This document shows positions 34,140 through 43,639 of a stretch of 64,000 bases of DNA, piece by piece; the first letter of the stretch is position 1; each line of letters opens with the position of its first letter. The notes under the pieces were generated by a model. It was not told the origin of the DNA and did not search any database. It saw only the letters and a list, made by a program, of their open reading frames with translations. Origin of the DNA: Amylostereum areolatum (lineage: Eukaryota > Basidiomycota > Agaricomycetes > Russulales > Stereaceae). Both the position numbers and the translations under genes were made by a program. The stretch spans positions 1 to 64,000 of the forward strand of contig SAXG01000083.1 in NCBI GenBank assembly GCA_012932865.1, given 5' to 3'.

Positions 34140-35300
34140 AAACACGGGGGTCTTGCACATCAAAGGTCAGGGGGGCCGGCATGTTGCGTGCGCGGGCGTG
34201 CACATGTTGAGAGTGGGAGATGCACGTTGGCGGAGGGTGCACGTCGAGGGTGCAGGCAGGTTGTGCGGGTTGCAGGGGTGGGCGTACAGGTCAAGCATGG
34301 GTGGGGGTGCGTGCATGGTGAGGGCGGGGGGCCGTGCACGGCATGGGTGCAGGTGGGCGTGTTGCAGGGGTGGGCATGGGCGTTGAGGGCGCATGCACGC
34401 GCGTCTAGGGCAAGGCGGGTGGGGCATGCACGTCGAGGGGTCCAGGTACGGGCATGTGTTGAGGGTGTTGACGCATACATGCACACCCAGAATCGGGGCG
34501 CGTGCGCGCTCATCGAGGGTGTGCGTGTGGGTGTCGAAGGCGCAGGCGTGGGTGCATGCGTGGGTAGCACGTGGAGGGCACGGGTGGCAGGCAGGCGTGT
34601 GCATTGTGGGCGTGAGTCGTGCACGTGTAGAAGGCGAGGGGGGGCGTGTGTGTTGAGGGTGGGGACGCGGGCAGGCACATTGAGGGCACGGGCACGGGCT
34701 TGTGCTTGAGGGGCCGGGGTGCGTGGGAGAGGAGGCGTGCATTGAGGGAGGTGTGTCAGCGTCGAGAGCGGGGGGGAAGGGGTTGACAGGCGGGTGGCGG
34801 TGTGGACAAGTGGCGGCGAGGGCGGGTGGTGGCGTGGACCAGAGCATGACACGAGTTGATCCGTGGATATCCGCGGATTTTTTTGACAGGTACCTGTTGT
34901 CTCAGAATCAATACCTCAATCCTTACAGTGTATCCGCGGGTTGGATACCTGCGGGTGTGCCTGAAGGGTACCCAAACAGGTACCTACAGGTATAGCAACT
35001 CGTGTTATGCTCTAGTGTGTACAAGTGGCGGCGAGGGCGGGTGGCGGCGAGGGTGAGGAGGAGGGGCAAGGACAAGAGGGAAGAGGAGAGGGGACAGATG
35101 TACCTCAGGCGCGGCTTGTACGCTGGTGCTCCAAAAAGCGCCTTTGGATGCGGGGGAACGGCGTCAAGGGCAGCAACGGGGGTGGCAACGGGGGCAGTTG
35201 AAGCGCATTGTTGACACATTGAGAGAGCGGCGGCACGGGAGTGGCAGTGACGGCAGGGGAGGGGGACGAGGGGGCGAGCACTTTTGGGGCAGGTTGAAAC
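34140..35300 (+). repeat. G-rich minisatellite, interrupted by a MITE
   Basis: The + strand is strongly enriched in G and T, with degenerate repeats of the type GTTGAGGGTGGGGGCG and GGCGGCGAGGGCGGGTGG. Closely spaced G-runs could form G-quadruplexes. The same GGCGGCGAGGGCGGG motif lies on both sides of the MITE at 34840-35014, so the array existed before insertion. Long open frames across it are composition artefacts. Confidence 0.7.
34840..35014. mobile_element. Short hAT-type MITE copy D
   Basis: 175 bp, with ends CAGAGCATGACACGAGTT and, reverse-complemented, TAGAGCATAACACGAGTT. The flanking 8-mers GCGTGGAC and GTGTGTAC agree at 6 of 8. It keeps ATCCGCGGAT and GGTACCTG motifs but little else, so it is an internally deleted member of the family. 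Confidence 0.75.
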
Positions 35301-35320
35301 ATTGAGGCGAGGACGGAGCT

Positions 35321-35656
35321 TGGTATGACATTTTTTGGAGTCCATTCCTGAGAATGGACTCCAAAAAATGTCATACCACGTGCGGGCGAGGATGCCATCA
35401 CGCAAGTGATGGCATCCTCACCCGCCTGTGGAAGACGGCAACGGGCGGGTGGCAGCGAGGGCGATGGCCCGTGGCCATGACCGTGCATTGAGGGTGAGTG
35501 CGGTGCATGTCGAGGGCAATGGCAATGGCAAGAGGCATAAGTAGAGGGGAGACAGGGGAAGGAGGGGGAAAGGGTGAGGGAGAAGAAGAGTGCCGAGATC
35601 ATGACATATTTTCTGGTCGTGTTTTGAAATGTGACCCGAAAATACGTCATGATCTC
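35321..35656. repeat. Three successive hairpins
   Basis: Hairpin 1: perfect 27 bp arms 35321-35347 and 35352-35378 with a 4-base loop. Hairpin 2: 19 bp arms 35382-35400 and 35407-35425 with one mismatch and a 6-base loop. Hairpin 3: 24 bp arms from 35595 and to 35656 with two mismatches and a loop near 14 bases. All three have unrelated arms. They lie at the edge of the G-rich minisatellite. Confidence 0.9.
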
Positions 35657-35659
35657 ACC

Positions 35660-36289
35660 AATCCACGTGTGCTCGCGAAGTGGCATGTCAGCAACTGCCG
35701 AGACGCAACACGGCATCCTCCTCCGCCTTTTCCTCCTCCTCCTGGACTTACAGGCCTGAGTCCTTGTCTCCTCGCTCCCCCTCCATCAACGCGCCCGCGC
35801 CCTCGATGCTCACGCGCTCTCAAGAGCTTAACACCCGCGTGTCTGCCACACATTCTGGTTATATATGCCTATAATACATGATCAGCCCCATATGCCTAAC
35901 CTGTATGCTACACGCTGAGCCGCCGTCGGCCGTGCAATTTGACTCCAGTATAATCCACGCTCGCCCAACATCCTGTCCTATATATGCAATCGACAATCGG
36001 CCGTTAGGGAGGCCTACAGCACATAGGGCCCCACATAGGACTTTCCTCGATGTCCGGCCGTCCTCGTCCTACAAGATCACCCACTATAACCGGCCATTGC
36101 GTAGGTCTCCAGTAGACATGTACCCAGGCATGCCTGCCCCCAATATGCGGCCAACCTAGTGTGCCAATACATCCCAGGTCGAAAACTTCAACCACCAGGA
36201 TATCCCCGGAATATATATGTACATTGCACACGAGACTTGCAATATATTTTGTTACCCATGGATCTAGGGGGATGGTTGTAACCGCACCC
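35660..36289. other. No gene recognised
   Basis: The segment contains short open frames and a TATATATGC-type stretch near 35865, but nothing I can assign. Confidence 0.3.
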
Positions 36290-36645
36290 GATGGGTCTAA
36301 CCTTCCAACCAAAATCCCCAGGGTCGGTAACCTCGCCTTTTTCAAAGCTGAAGAGGTGCAATGCTTTGCAAAGATTTTCAAGGAGGACAAGACGCAGTTG
36401 ACGGTTGATGAAAAGAAGGAACACAAAATCATGCGGTTGCTGCTCAAAATCAAGAATGGGACCCCACCTGTGCCCAAGACAGCACTACGCCAGATCACAG
36501 ATAAAGCCTGCGAGTTTCGAGCTAGGCCTTTATTCGACAAAATCCTTCCCTTGCTTATGGAGCAACCCATCGAGGACTAGGAACGGAATCTTCTTGTCAA
36601 TGTCATCGACAGAGTCTTGTATACACTCGACGACCTCATCTGACT
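36290..36645 (+). pseudogene. SF3B1 / Hsh155 (U2 snRNP) gene fragment
   Basis: SF3B1 is a HEAT-repeat protein that clamps the branch-point helix in the U2 snRNP. The fragment encodes [57 protein letters not shown] and VIDRVLYTLDDL, the stretch just ahead of and into the first HEAT repeats. A TAG at 36578-36580 replaces a Gln and the frame ends at TGA near 36640. Only about 110 codons remain of a protein of roughly 1,200-1,300 residues. It is a truncated duplicate; the functional gene must be elsewhere. Confidence 0.85.
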
Positions 36646-36764
36646 CTGCAGCTCCATTCTCTACACCAGGTCTCGCACCCGAGCTTCCTACCAAAATTCA
36701 CACCTTGATTGTAAGTCGAAGTATCATTAAATTGGACTATATACCCACACAAGATCGACAGTAC

Positions 36765-38454
36765 TCACTCCCCAGTCCCTGCCCTCGTTCTATCCGCCGC
36801 AAACCTCAACGCAAACCCCATCGAAAGCACCTCCTCCCTGATTCGACGTAAGGTTTCCACCTCCACCCTATACCCCCCGTCCAGCCGCTCCCATGCCTCA
36901 AAGTCCTTTGCGGTGGCGGCTCCCTCCGCCAGGACCATCATCACCAGTGCGGCCCGTCGAGGGTCAAGCAGCTGGGTTGAACGTTCTGGCAGATGCACGT
37001 TGTCGGGATCGGGGGCGAAATGCTTGACGAAATCCATCCAGGCCTTCAGGTCGTGTGTTTCTATGCCAGAGGGTAAGTGAGCGAACTCTGGGGGCCAACA
37101 CACTGACTCACCTTCCGCCGGATAGTGTCTCTGAGCTAGCCCCGCAATGTAGGGCGGATTGTCCGGGGGGCACCGCCTCTGCTCACCCGCCTTCTGTGCC
37201 CACCCCATCCGCTCCCCTCTCGACGACACTTCCCCAAATTTGATGGGGTGGAAGACCGACACCAGCTTCGAGGACAGCTCCTCTGCCGTCAGCGCCCAGG
37301 AGATACGCTGTGGGTCGTCGATTCGGGGCTTCTTGCTGTCCAGTGCAGATGCAACAGGAGGTGCATTGGGGGATCCAGGACGCTTCTGGGGGTAGATGGG
37401 TGCTGAGGGCCCGGGTGATGGTCGAGGCGTAGGAGGCAGAGCTCTTTATGAGTATCAAAACCTGTGAGTACCTGTTCAGGTACCTGTCAGGCACATCCGT
37501 GGGTATTGGTATCCGCGGATACAAATATCCGTGGCCCAAATACCCGTGAGAGTACAGGTAGTGATTTCTTGACCACAGGTAACCCTTGCAGGTACCTGTG
37601 AAATACCTGTGAGCACTAAATAAGCTACTAAAATGGCATTTTAGCTCTTATAATAGGCTATTACCTCTCTAGATCTTGACAGTCACCTTATATATGCTAT
37701 CTACATCCTTGGTTATCCTCTCTACAGTCATATTTCTGACCAATATTGTCGTTCTATGACTGAGATCTTGATGGTGAGAGGGTAACCTGTGAGTACCTGT
37801 TTGAGTACTCGCCAGGCATATCCGTGGGTAATTGTATCCGTGGCACAAATAGCCGTAAGAGTGCGAGTAGAGGACTTTGACACCACAGGTACCTGTCTGA
37901 AATATCCACAGATATCCATGGATATACTCGTGAAGAGCTTTGGTAGGAGGAGGATGGGATCTCGATTACTGTCCAGTAAATCTGTATGTTAGAGCCAAAA
38001 TTATCAAGTGGAAGTGATTAGACGCACCGTCTTCAGCAGGGATCGCTTTCTGCTTCCCCTTCTTCCTCTGTCCCTTTGCATCCATCCATCCCTTCAGCCT
38101 CGATATCATTTTGATGTCTTCGCCGCCCCCATCGACTTGCGGGACGGACTTTGCTGACCCCACGGGTGCAACTTCGGAGGGCCCGGTGACGTTGGGGGCT
38201 GACGCCCTCAGGGTGTTCTTCAGCCGTCGTTACGGCTTTCGTATATGTCCCTGTAATGGTATAGCCACATGGTTAGTCGATGTAGTTGATATAACGTATC
38301 ATGACATATCTTCCAGCGCTGGCACTGCCGGCAATTCCACAGCCGACAATCCCACCACCGACAACCCCACCACTCCAGCAGGTATACCGAGCCCAGCATC
38401 GCCCATTGCGGTGTCGAAATCTTCAATGTTGAACTCGAAATTGTCTTCTTCCAT
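36765..38454 (-). pseudogene. Unknown multi-exon gene broken by a hAT-type MITE
   Basis: Read on -, exon 1 starts at ATG 38454 (MEEDNFEFNIEDFDTAMGD), and a GTATGT..TTACAG intron leads to a segment with an early TAA, then GGGEDIKMISRLKGWMDAK and KGKQKAIPAEDG. After another intron comes a Pro-rich stretch interrupted by the MITE at 37437-37942, then KKPRIDDPQRISWALTAEEL, FHPIKFGEVSSRGERMGWAQ, CPPDNPPYIAGLAQRHYP and HLPERSTQLLDPRRAALVMM, ending at 36765. Reading frame across the MITE junction also needs a one-base correction. I do not know the function; the style is that of unknown agaricomycete proteins found in repeat-rich regions. Confidence 0.5.
37437..37942. mobile_element. hAT-type MITE copy C
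   Basis: 506 bp, with an exact 8 bp target duplication GTAGGAGG (37429-37436 and 37943-37950). Ends are CAGAGCTCTTTATGAGTA and, reverse-complemented, CAAAGCTCTTCACGAGTA. The interior holds AGGTACCTGT, ATCCGCGGAT and ATCCATGGAT motifs. It interrupts the unknown gene at 36765-38454. Confidence 0.9.
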
Positions 38455-38519
38455 CGTCAATGCAAGGATACATGGGAGGAGAGCGAGGGGTAAGGAGGAA
38501 GAGATGCAGAGGAAGGAGA

Positions 38520-39170
38520 CAATCTCCACGCCACCACTGGCATTGACGGGTATTCCGCAACGGACGATAACGTGCGGATAGGTGTGAAATAAGTGCTTAG
38601 ATACGGATACCGGGCTGGACCTTTATGTCTTGGAAATAAGACATATCCAATCTGGGTAGCACCGTTATACGCGGAAAATAAATCATTTACACGGAACGGG
38701 CCGGGCCACGAAGATGGATCACAAACAACCCATTTCCACGCGGTAGGGACAGGTGCTAAAATGTGGATGAAATAATTACAATGAGATCGAGCTTCATCGG
38801 CGCGTGGATCGATCGCAAATAAGTCCTTTGAGACGTATGCCAGCGCCGTCGAGGGGGTGGCACAAAAGAACTCTTCGAGTGGCATGGTCAGGGTTCGGAG
38901 GAGGTCTCGCAAATATGTTCTTTGCAGCTCATGCCCACCGCCACGTGTAGATGCCGGAATCAAAATCTTTCAGATTCATTTGGCAGGCACCGACAAGCCT
39001 CCAGATAGATCTTATTCTAGATTCATACCCGGGCAGCCGATGATGTCACGCAGATGATTAATTTCCCTGACATAATCCGACCCCTGGCCATAGCCCGGAA
39101 ATAATTTATTTGAAGGAGATCACCCCTCCCCCGCCCATGACTCTAAAACATATTATTTCCTGGACAAGCT
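38520..39170. other. Upstream region of the unknown - strand gene
   Basis: One - strand frame (38457-38963) is open but I recognise nothing in it and the composition gives no support. It may include the promoter of the gene starting at 38454. Confidence 0.25.
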
Positions 39171-39420
39171 CCCAGCACCAGCACCAGCACCAGCACCAGC
39201 ACCAGCATAAGCGCCCCAGCGTCAGCGCCCCAGCGCCAGCGTCAGTACCCCAGCGTCAGCGTATCGGCGGCGCCGGCAGCGGTGGCAGAGACAGCGGCGG
39301 CGTCGCGGCAGCATCGGCGTCGGCGGCAGAGACAGCGGCGGCGGCGGCAGCAGCAGCGTCGGCGGCGGCGGCGGCGGCAGCGGCAGCGCAGGCGAGCACT
39401 AGCAGCAGTATCGACGAGAG
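39171..39420. repeat. Simple sequence repeats (CCAGCA and GCGGCG types)
   Basis: Tandem CACCAG around 39172-39208 is followed by CAGCGT/CCCAGC runs and then imperfect GGC triplets at 39260-39400. The open frame across it encodes only poly-Ala and Ser. Confidence 0.75.
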
Positions 39421-39429
39421 ACTCTGAAG

Positions 39430-41300
39430 ATCAAAGTTAGAGTAGTAGGAAGATATACGAATTGACCGCGGGCTTACAGTCGTACGAGGAGGTCGGGGTC
39501 TTGCAGTACCGTCGCCTCCGCCGCGATCTAGTCGACGCGGTAGCGCAGAGAATGGGGGAGTCTATACGTGAAAGGTAAGCCCGTCTTCTCCGCATATTCG
39601 AAGAGCAGAAGAGAACCTTACCTTTTCCCATTGCAGCTTTCTCCAATTCAGGTCGCCCCGCCCCCCGCGTACGCGACGAACAACGTCCGCTCGTGCGCCG
39701 CACGTTGCAACGGTGCCCGTCGCGTTGGCTGGGGCGGCGGGACGACTATCGACCTTGTCACAGACTTGGGTAAACGTCTCCGTCACCGCAATGAACGATG
39801 AAGGCTCACCGCAACATATAGGACATCCCCGTGGCCGCGAAGACGCCCGGGGGCCTTGCCCGCCATTAAACATCCAACGTCGACCCCACGTTCAACAGGA
39901 CAGACGGGATGGCGTGGCGCAGCCACGCCTGGAGCACGGAGTGACAGACGAAAAAACCTAGGGAGATACAGTCAGTACAATCCCCCCTCCGTCCAAAAAG
40001 AAAACTCACCGAGACGCAGGCAGTGCCCTCCGCGCTTCCCCGTTCGAACCGATGTGGCCTTTGAACGCGCTGGTCGCCGTTGTCGACGTTGCTACTAGGA
40101 CATAGTGTCACATAGCGTCAAGGAGGTGCCCTTCCTGCATCGATGCCTTAGTACGACGTCGTAGGACCATTCACAGGGAAACTTGCCATGGCCGAATTTA
40201 CAAACCGCCTGAGCGTGTGGACGAGCTCAGTGAGTACAGGCTGTGCGTCATATAGGGGTGGACTGCTCGTCGCAAGTGCCTTAAGTAGCTTCAATGGCCG
40301 TTAGTCCGGAACCGCTGCTGGTCGGGGCACGCGGCATAGTTGGTGAGCCGTCGAAGTTGCAAATAACATGGGATCGGCGAAGCCAACGAGAGACTTGACG
40401 CCGGAGCCCTTGTAGGGGCGCACCTGTAGAGCAATACCAGCGACACATTAAAGCATGAGCGAACGAGGGGATAGGGGCCTTATTGGAGTCGAGCAGGTTG
40501 AAGGAGCTCGAACGGAGCTCGATTCTGCAAAAACGTGGGCATACGGGCATGATGGTCGTGAGCGAGATTTGGCTGCGCTGGATGAGGACCACGGGTGGAA
40601 AGTAGCACGAGTTTGCCATTGCGGAGAAGACGTCTTGGAGAAATGGTAAGCCAACGTGAAGGGGGGTAGATTCATCAAAACCGATGCACCGATATTATTG
40701 TTAGTCATTCCAGAACCCCTCCTTCCCAAACGTCGCCCGAGAAGTAGCAGACACGACTGGCGCATGGGCAGAGTGAGGAAATCTGCGATCGTCAGCAAGA
40801 TACACACGCACACTCACAAAGTGCTACTCACCATGCTACTCACCAAACGGCATGGCCACGGTCGTCGAAGCGATTCAAACCACATGATTGGTGGGATTCT
40901 AGCCGATTCTGTTGGGCTGGGATCGGCGGGTTGTGGTCAAACGAAGTCGGAGGACAATCGACTCTCGAGGAGGTCTCGGCTACATGAGGTCGGCTGTTGA
41001 CTCCGACTGAACTGGCGCTTCTGTCATCACGTGATAAACGCGTCGATACATACTCAACTGCTATCAACTCACGCATAACACAGCTTCAAGCTTCAAATTG
41101 CAAGACAGAACACGTCGCTAGCAGGAACCTGGGGGGTCTGCGGGAGATACACATATCTTTCAATAAAAAAGGCCGGGGGATCACCGCTCGAGTTTATAAT
41201 ATTCCTATTTAATCCACAATGGCCGTTACTACTTGTCGGAGATCCTACGTGAGCAAGTACGACGATTGCAGACGAGTTTGAGAATGCATCCGCGGCCTCG
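39430..41300. other. CpG-rich segment without a recognised gene
   Basis: Several short frames on both strands are open for 80-120 codons, but none shows a motif or a consistent splice pattern. TATATAATATTCC-like sequence and a palindromic TCACGTGA near 41027 occur upstream of the hypothetical gene at 41307. Confidence 0.3.
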
Positions 41301-41306
41301 AGTCGC

Positions 41307-41908
41307 GTGAATCGACAGCGTAAATTACGAAAGACGCCCATTACCGTTTTCGAATCGACGCCAACCTCGCTCCTTCCACATCCCATCCTAACTCTCTTCA
41401 ACCTCGTATATCCTCAGCCGCACCACAGCAACCGTGAGTGGTCACAATTCGATCTCGGGCCCTCCACAGCTTCTGTACAGACCATAGCTCGCGACGGCGA
41501 AATGTCGAACAGGCACTTCAAGAAGATCGGATTCTTCGATCAACTCGACAAGGTGCATACGTCCTCCTCGCGATTGCAACTGTTTCAAATACACCCGAGT
41601 AGAGTTTCGACAACATCCTCCAAAATGCGGGACGCCCAAAGACGGGGACGGCGTGGCCGGTGGACACCAAACTTCAGGGCGAGATGGGGGTGCGTCTCGA
41701 CTGGGCCAATATGGGCAAGGGTGCGACCTCCCGCGGGCTCGTTGTGCAGCCCAACAACAATGCGAAGTGCCCCGCGCTCCGCCACCTCGATTCCCACACG
41801 AAGTTGGATATCGTGCACGTCCCCGTCAAAGCTACCTTCACCGCCGAAGAAAGGGAGGCCGCGTGGATCCAATTCGTCAAGGACTTCAAAGAGCGTCGAC
41901 ATGCCTGA
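41307..41908 (+). CDS. Hypothetical two-exon gene
   Basis: Exon 1 frame reads FESTPTSLLPHPILTLFNL and EMSNRHFKKIGFFDQLDK. An intron with donor GTGCATAC and a TAG acceptor near 41600 joins it to SFDNILQNAGRPKTGTAWPV, LQGEMGVRLDWANMGKGATS and KATFTAEEREAAWIQFVKDF, ending at TGA 41906-41908. The amino-acid composition looks like a real folded protein, but I recognise no family. The true start is unclear; an in-frame ATG lies at 41307. Confidence 0.35.
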
Positions 41909-42039
41909 GCGCCCGCGCAAGGAGGATGAGCAGGAGCAAGGAGGATGGGCGGGAGCATGGGTGCGTGGGTGCGTGGGGAGAGTATCTTGTGTGTAGCTTG
42001 AATCATCGTGTATTGCCGTAGTTTCAGCTTTTTCCCAAT

Positions 42040-43350
42040 TGACAAGCTCAACGAGCGCGTCGTCCGATCATCCGCCTTCATATCCACCCTACGATCCATC
42101 TAACGGTGCAATACTCCTCGAAGGTTGCGCACACGAGGGAGGCCGAACAGCATGGCGTCCTCACGTCCTCGCGGTGGTTGATGGTGAGTTTGTGTGCTCG
42201 GTGCAAGGGGGGGTCGTATTTCCATGAGCCTTTCTCGGTTGTCAACCAGGGCTGTAAATGGCACGCGCACGCGCCGCCATCCATCGCAGCCGCCGTATGG
42301 TTTCCCTTCTTTCGCGGTCCTGACTTGGGGCACGCAAAATAAGTGTTGCGTGCGCAGTGGCGTACGCCTGTGGAAGGTCAGGTAAGTTTTTTTTCCGTTT
42401 TTCTGCATGACGGAGCAAGATGCTTACCCATAAGTTTATACCAGGACATTTCGTGTCGCGTTCGTCGGTCACGCGAACGCGGCCGAATGTGTCGCCACGT
42501 GCGACGCACGGGCGGACATTGACGGTCGCGTATTACGGGCTGGACACGCGGAAAGAGAAGAACATGCGGAAAACCCGGTGCTCAACGTCGCCGAAACATG
42601 GGACATATTCACGGGTTTATAAAGCGCTACAACACAAGTAAGTAGACTTCGCGTGCAGAAATCGACAGAGAACGCACCATAGTGGGCAATTGAAAGAAGC
42701 CTGGGACGGAGCGTCCATCCCTATCCGAGGCCTCGATTTTTGGCCAACGAAACCGAGTCCGCGAGATGATGACCTCGTGCGTCGGACCGACCTGTCCACA
42801 GGCCAGCTACACAGCCTTCATGGCACAGAAAGGGCTTCTCTCCCGAGCGCGTCTCCCGGTGTCGCTTGAGGTCGTGCTAATGGTCAAACGACAGCGCGCA
42901 CAGGTCGCACGCGTATGGCCATTTGCGGTGAAGCAGGATACTGGGTCTGTTGGTTTTCTGCGGAGGACAAGTAGGCCTGATGGGTCATGGACACTCGATG
43001 ACAACACCGGAGATCCGTACCCCTGCGGGGAGTATGATCGGCTGTGCTCATGCCCGTGGAGGCGGCTGTTGTCGGAGACGTTCCGCCCATATGATATGGG
43101 CTAGGTTGGCTGGAGTCTGTGGAATGGCCTTGGATGGGTGGCGGTGGATACGTAGTGGCGCCGGAAGGCATGGTGTAGTCTGGGGGGGTTGTCCTGCACC
43201 GGGGTTGAGCTCGTGCTGTAGGGGCTGGCTGGGGATCGGAGGCGTGCTGTACGTAGCGGGAGGATAGGGAGTGACGGCGGCTGAATAACCCCGAGACTAA
43301 CGCGTCCGACTCCACTATTCTGAGGAATACGGCCGATACTGCCTAGAAGC
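42040..43350 (+). other. Possible exons of an unrecognised gene
   Basis: Three intron-like segments occur: GTGAGTTTG..CAACCAG (42184-42249), GGTAAGTTT..ATACCAG (42380-42445) and AAGTAAGTAG..CACCATAG (about 42639-42682). Between them one frame reads FRVAFVGHANAAECVATCDA. Frames do not join cleanly and I cannot name a product. Could be a decayed gene. Confidence 0.25.
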
Positions 43351-43379
43351 AGCAGGGTGGCGTGCGTTGGATACGGCGG

Positions 43380-43625
43380 TTAAATGAGATGGCGAGCGAA
43401 AAGTCGCGGGCGGTCAAGAGTTTGCGTTCTGACGACCCATGCGAACGTGCCCGTGCAAACGAGGACCTGGAGCGAACCGTCGACGAAAAGCTTCTTGACG
43501 AGACCACGATCTTCGCAGGTCATTCCAGCGTGGTGAATGCCGTGGCCAAATGGAAGGAGGTCCCGAAGACTGGATTCCTTGACGTTGCTGGCCTCCTCGT
43601 TCAAGGTCTCGCACAGCCGAGTCGG
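43380..43625 (-). pseudogene. Duplicated Brr2 cassette-1 segment
   Basis: About 190 bp here nearly match 45640-45840 in the same orientation. The - frame reads [20 protein letters not shown] and [16 protein letters not shown], a helicase core segment with changes (AWVV instead of AWGV). It joins at about 43625 directly to the Brr2 sequence ending FNKIQTQNFQAL, which in an intact protein would lead into the second helicase cassette. So it is a rearrangement junction. Confidence 0.8.
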
Positions 43626-43639
43626 GACGTGTGCAAAGC

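Noticed and set aside
34110..34852. Long open frames of about 200 codons on both strands
   Set aside because: They arise from the G-rich minisatellite; residue composition is only Ala, Arg, Gly, His, Pro and Thr repeats on opposite strands.
38457..38963. A 168-codon gene on the - strand
   Set aside because: It overlaps the start of the better supported gene at 38454, has no recognisable motif and no splice or codon support.
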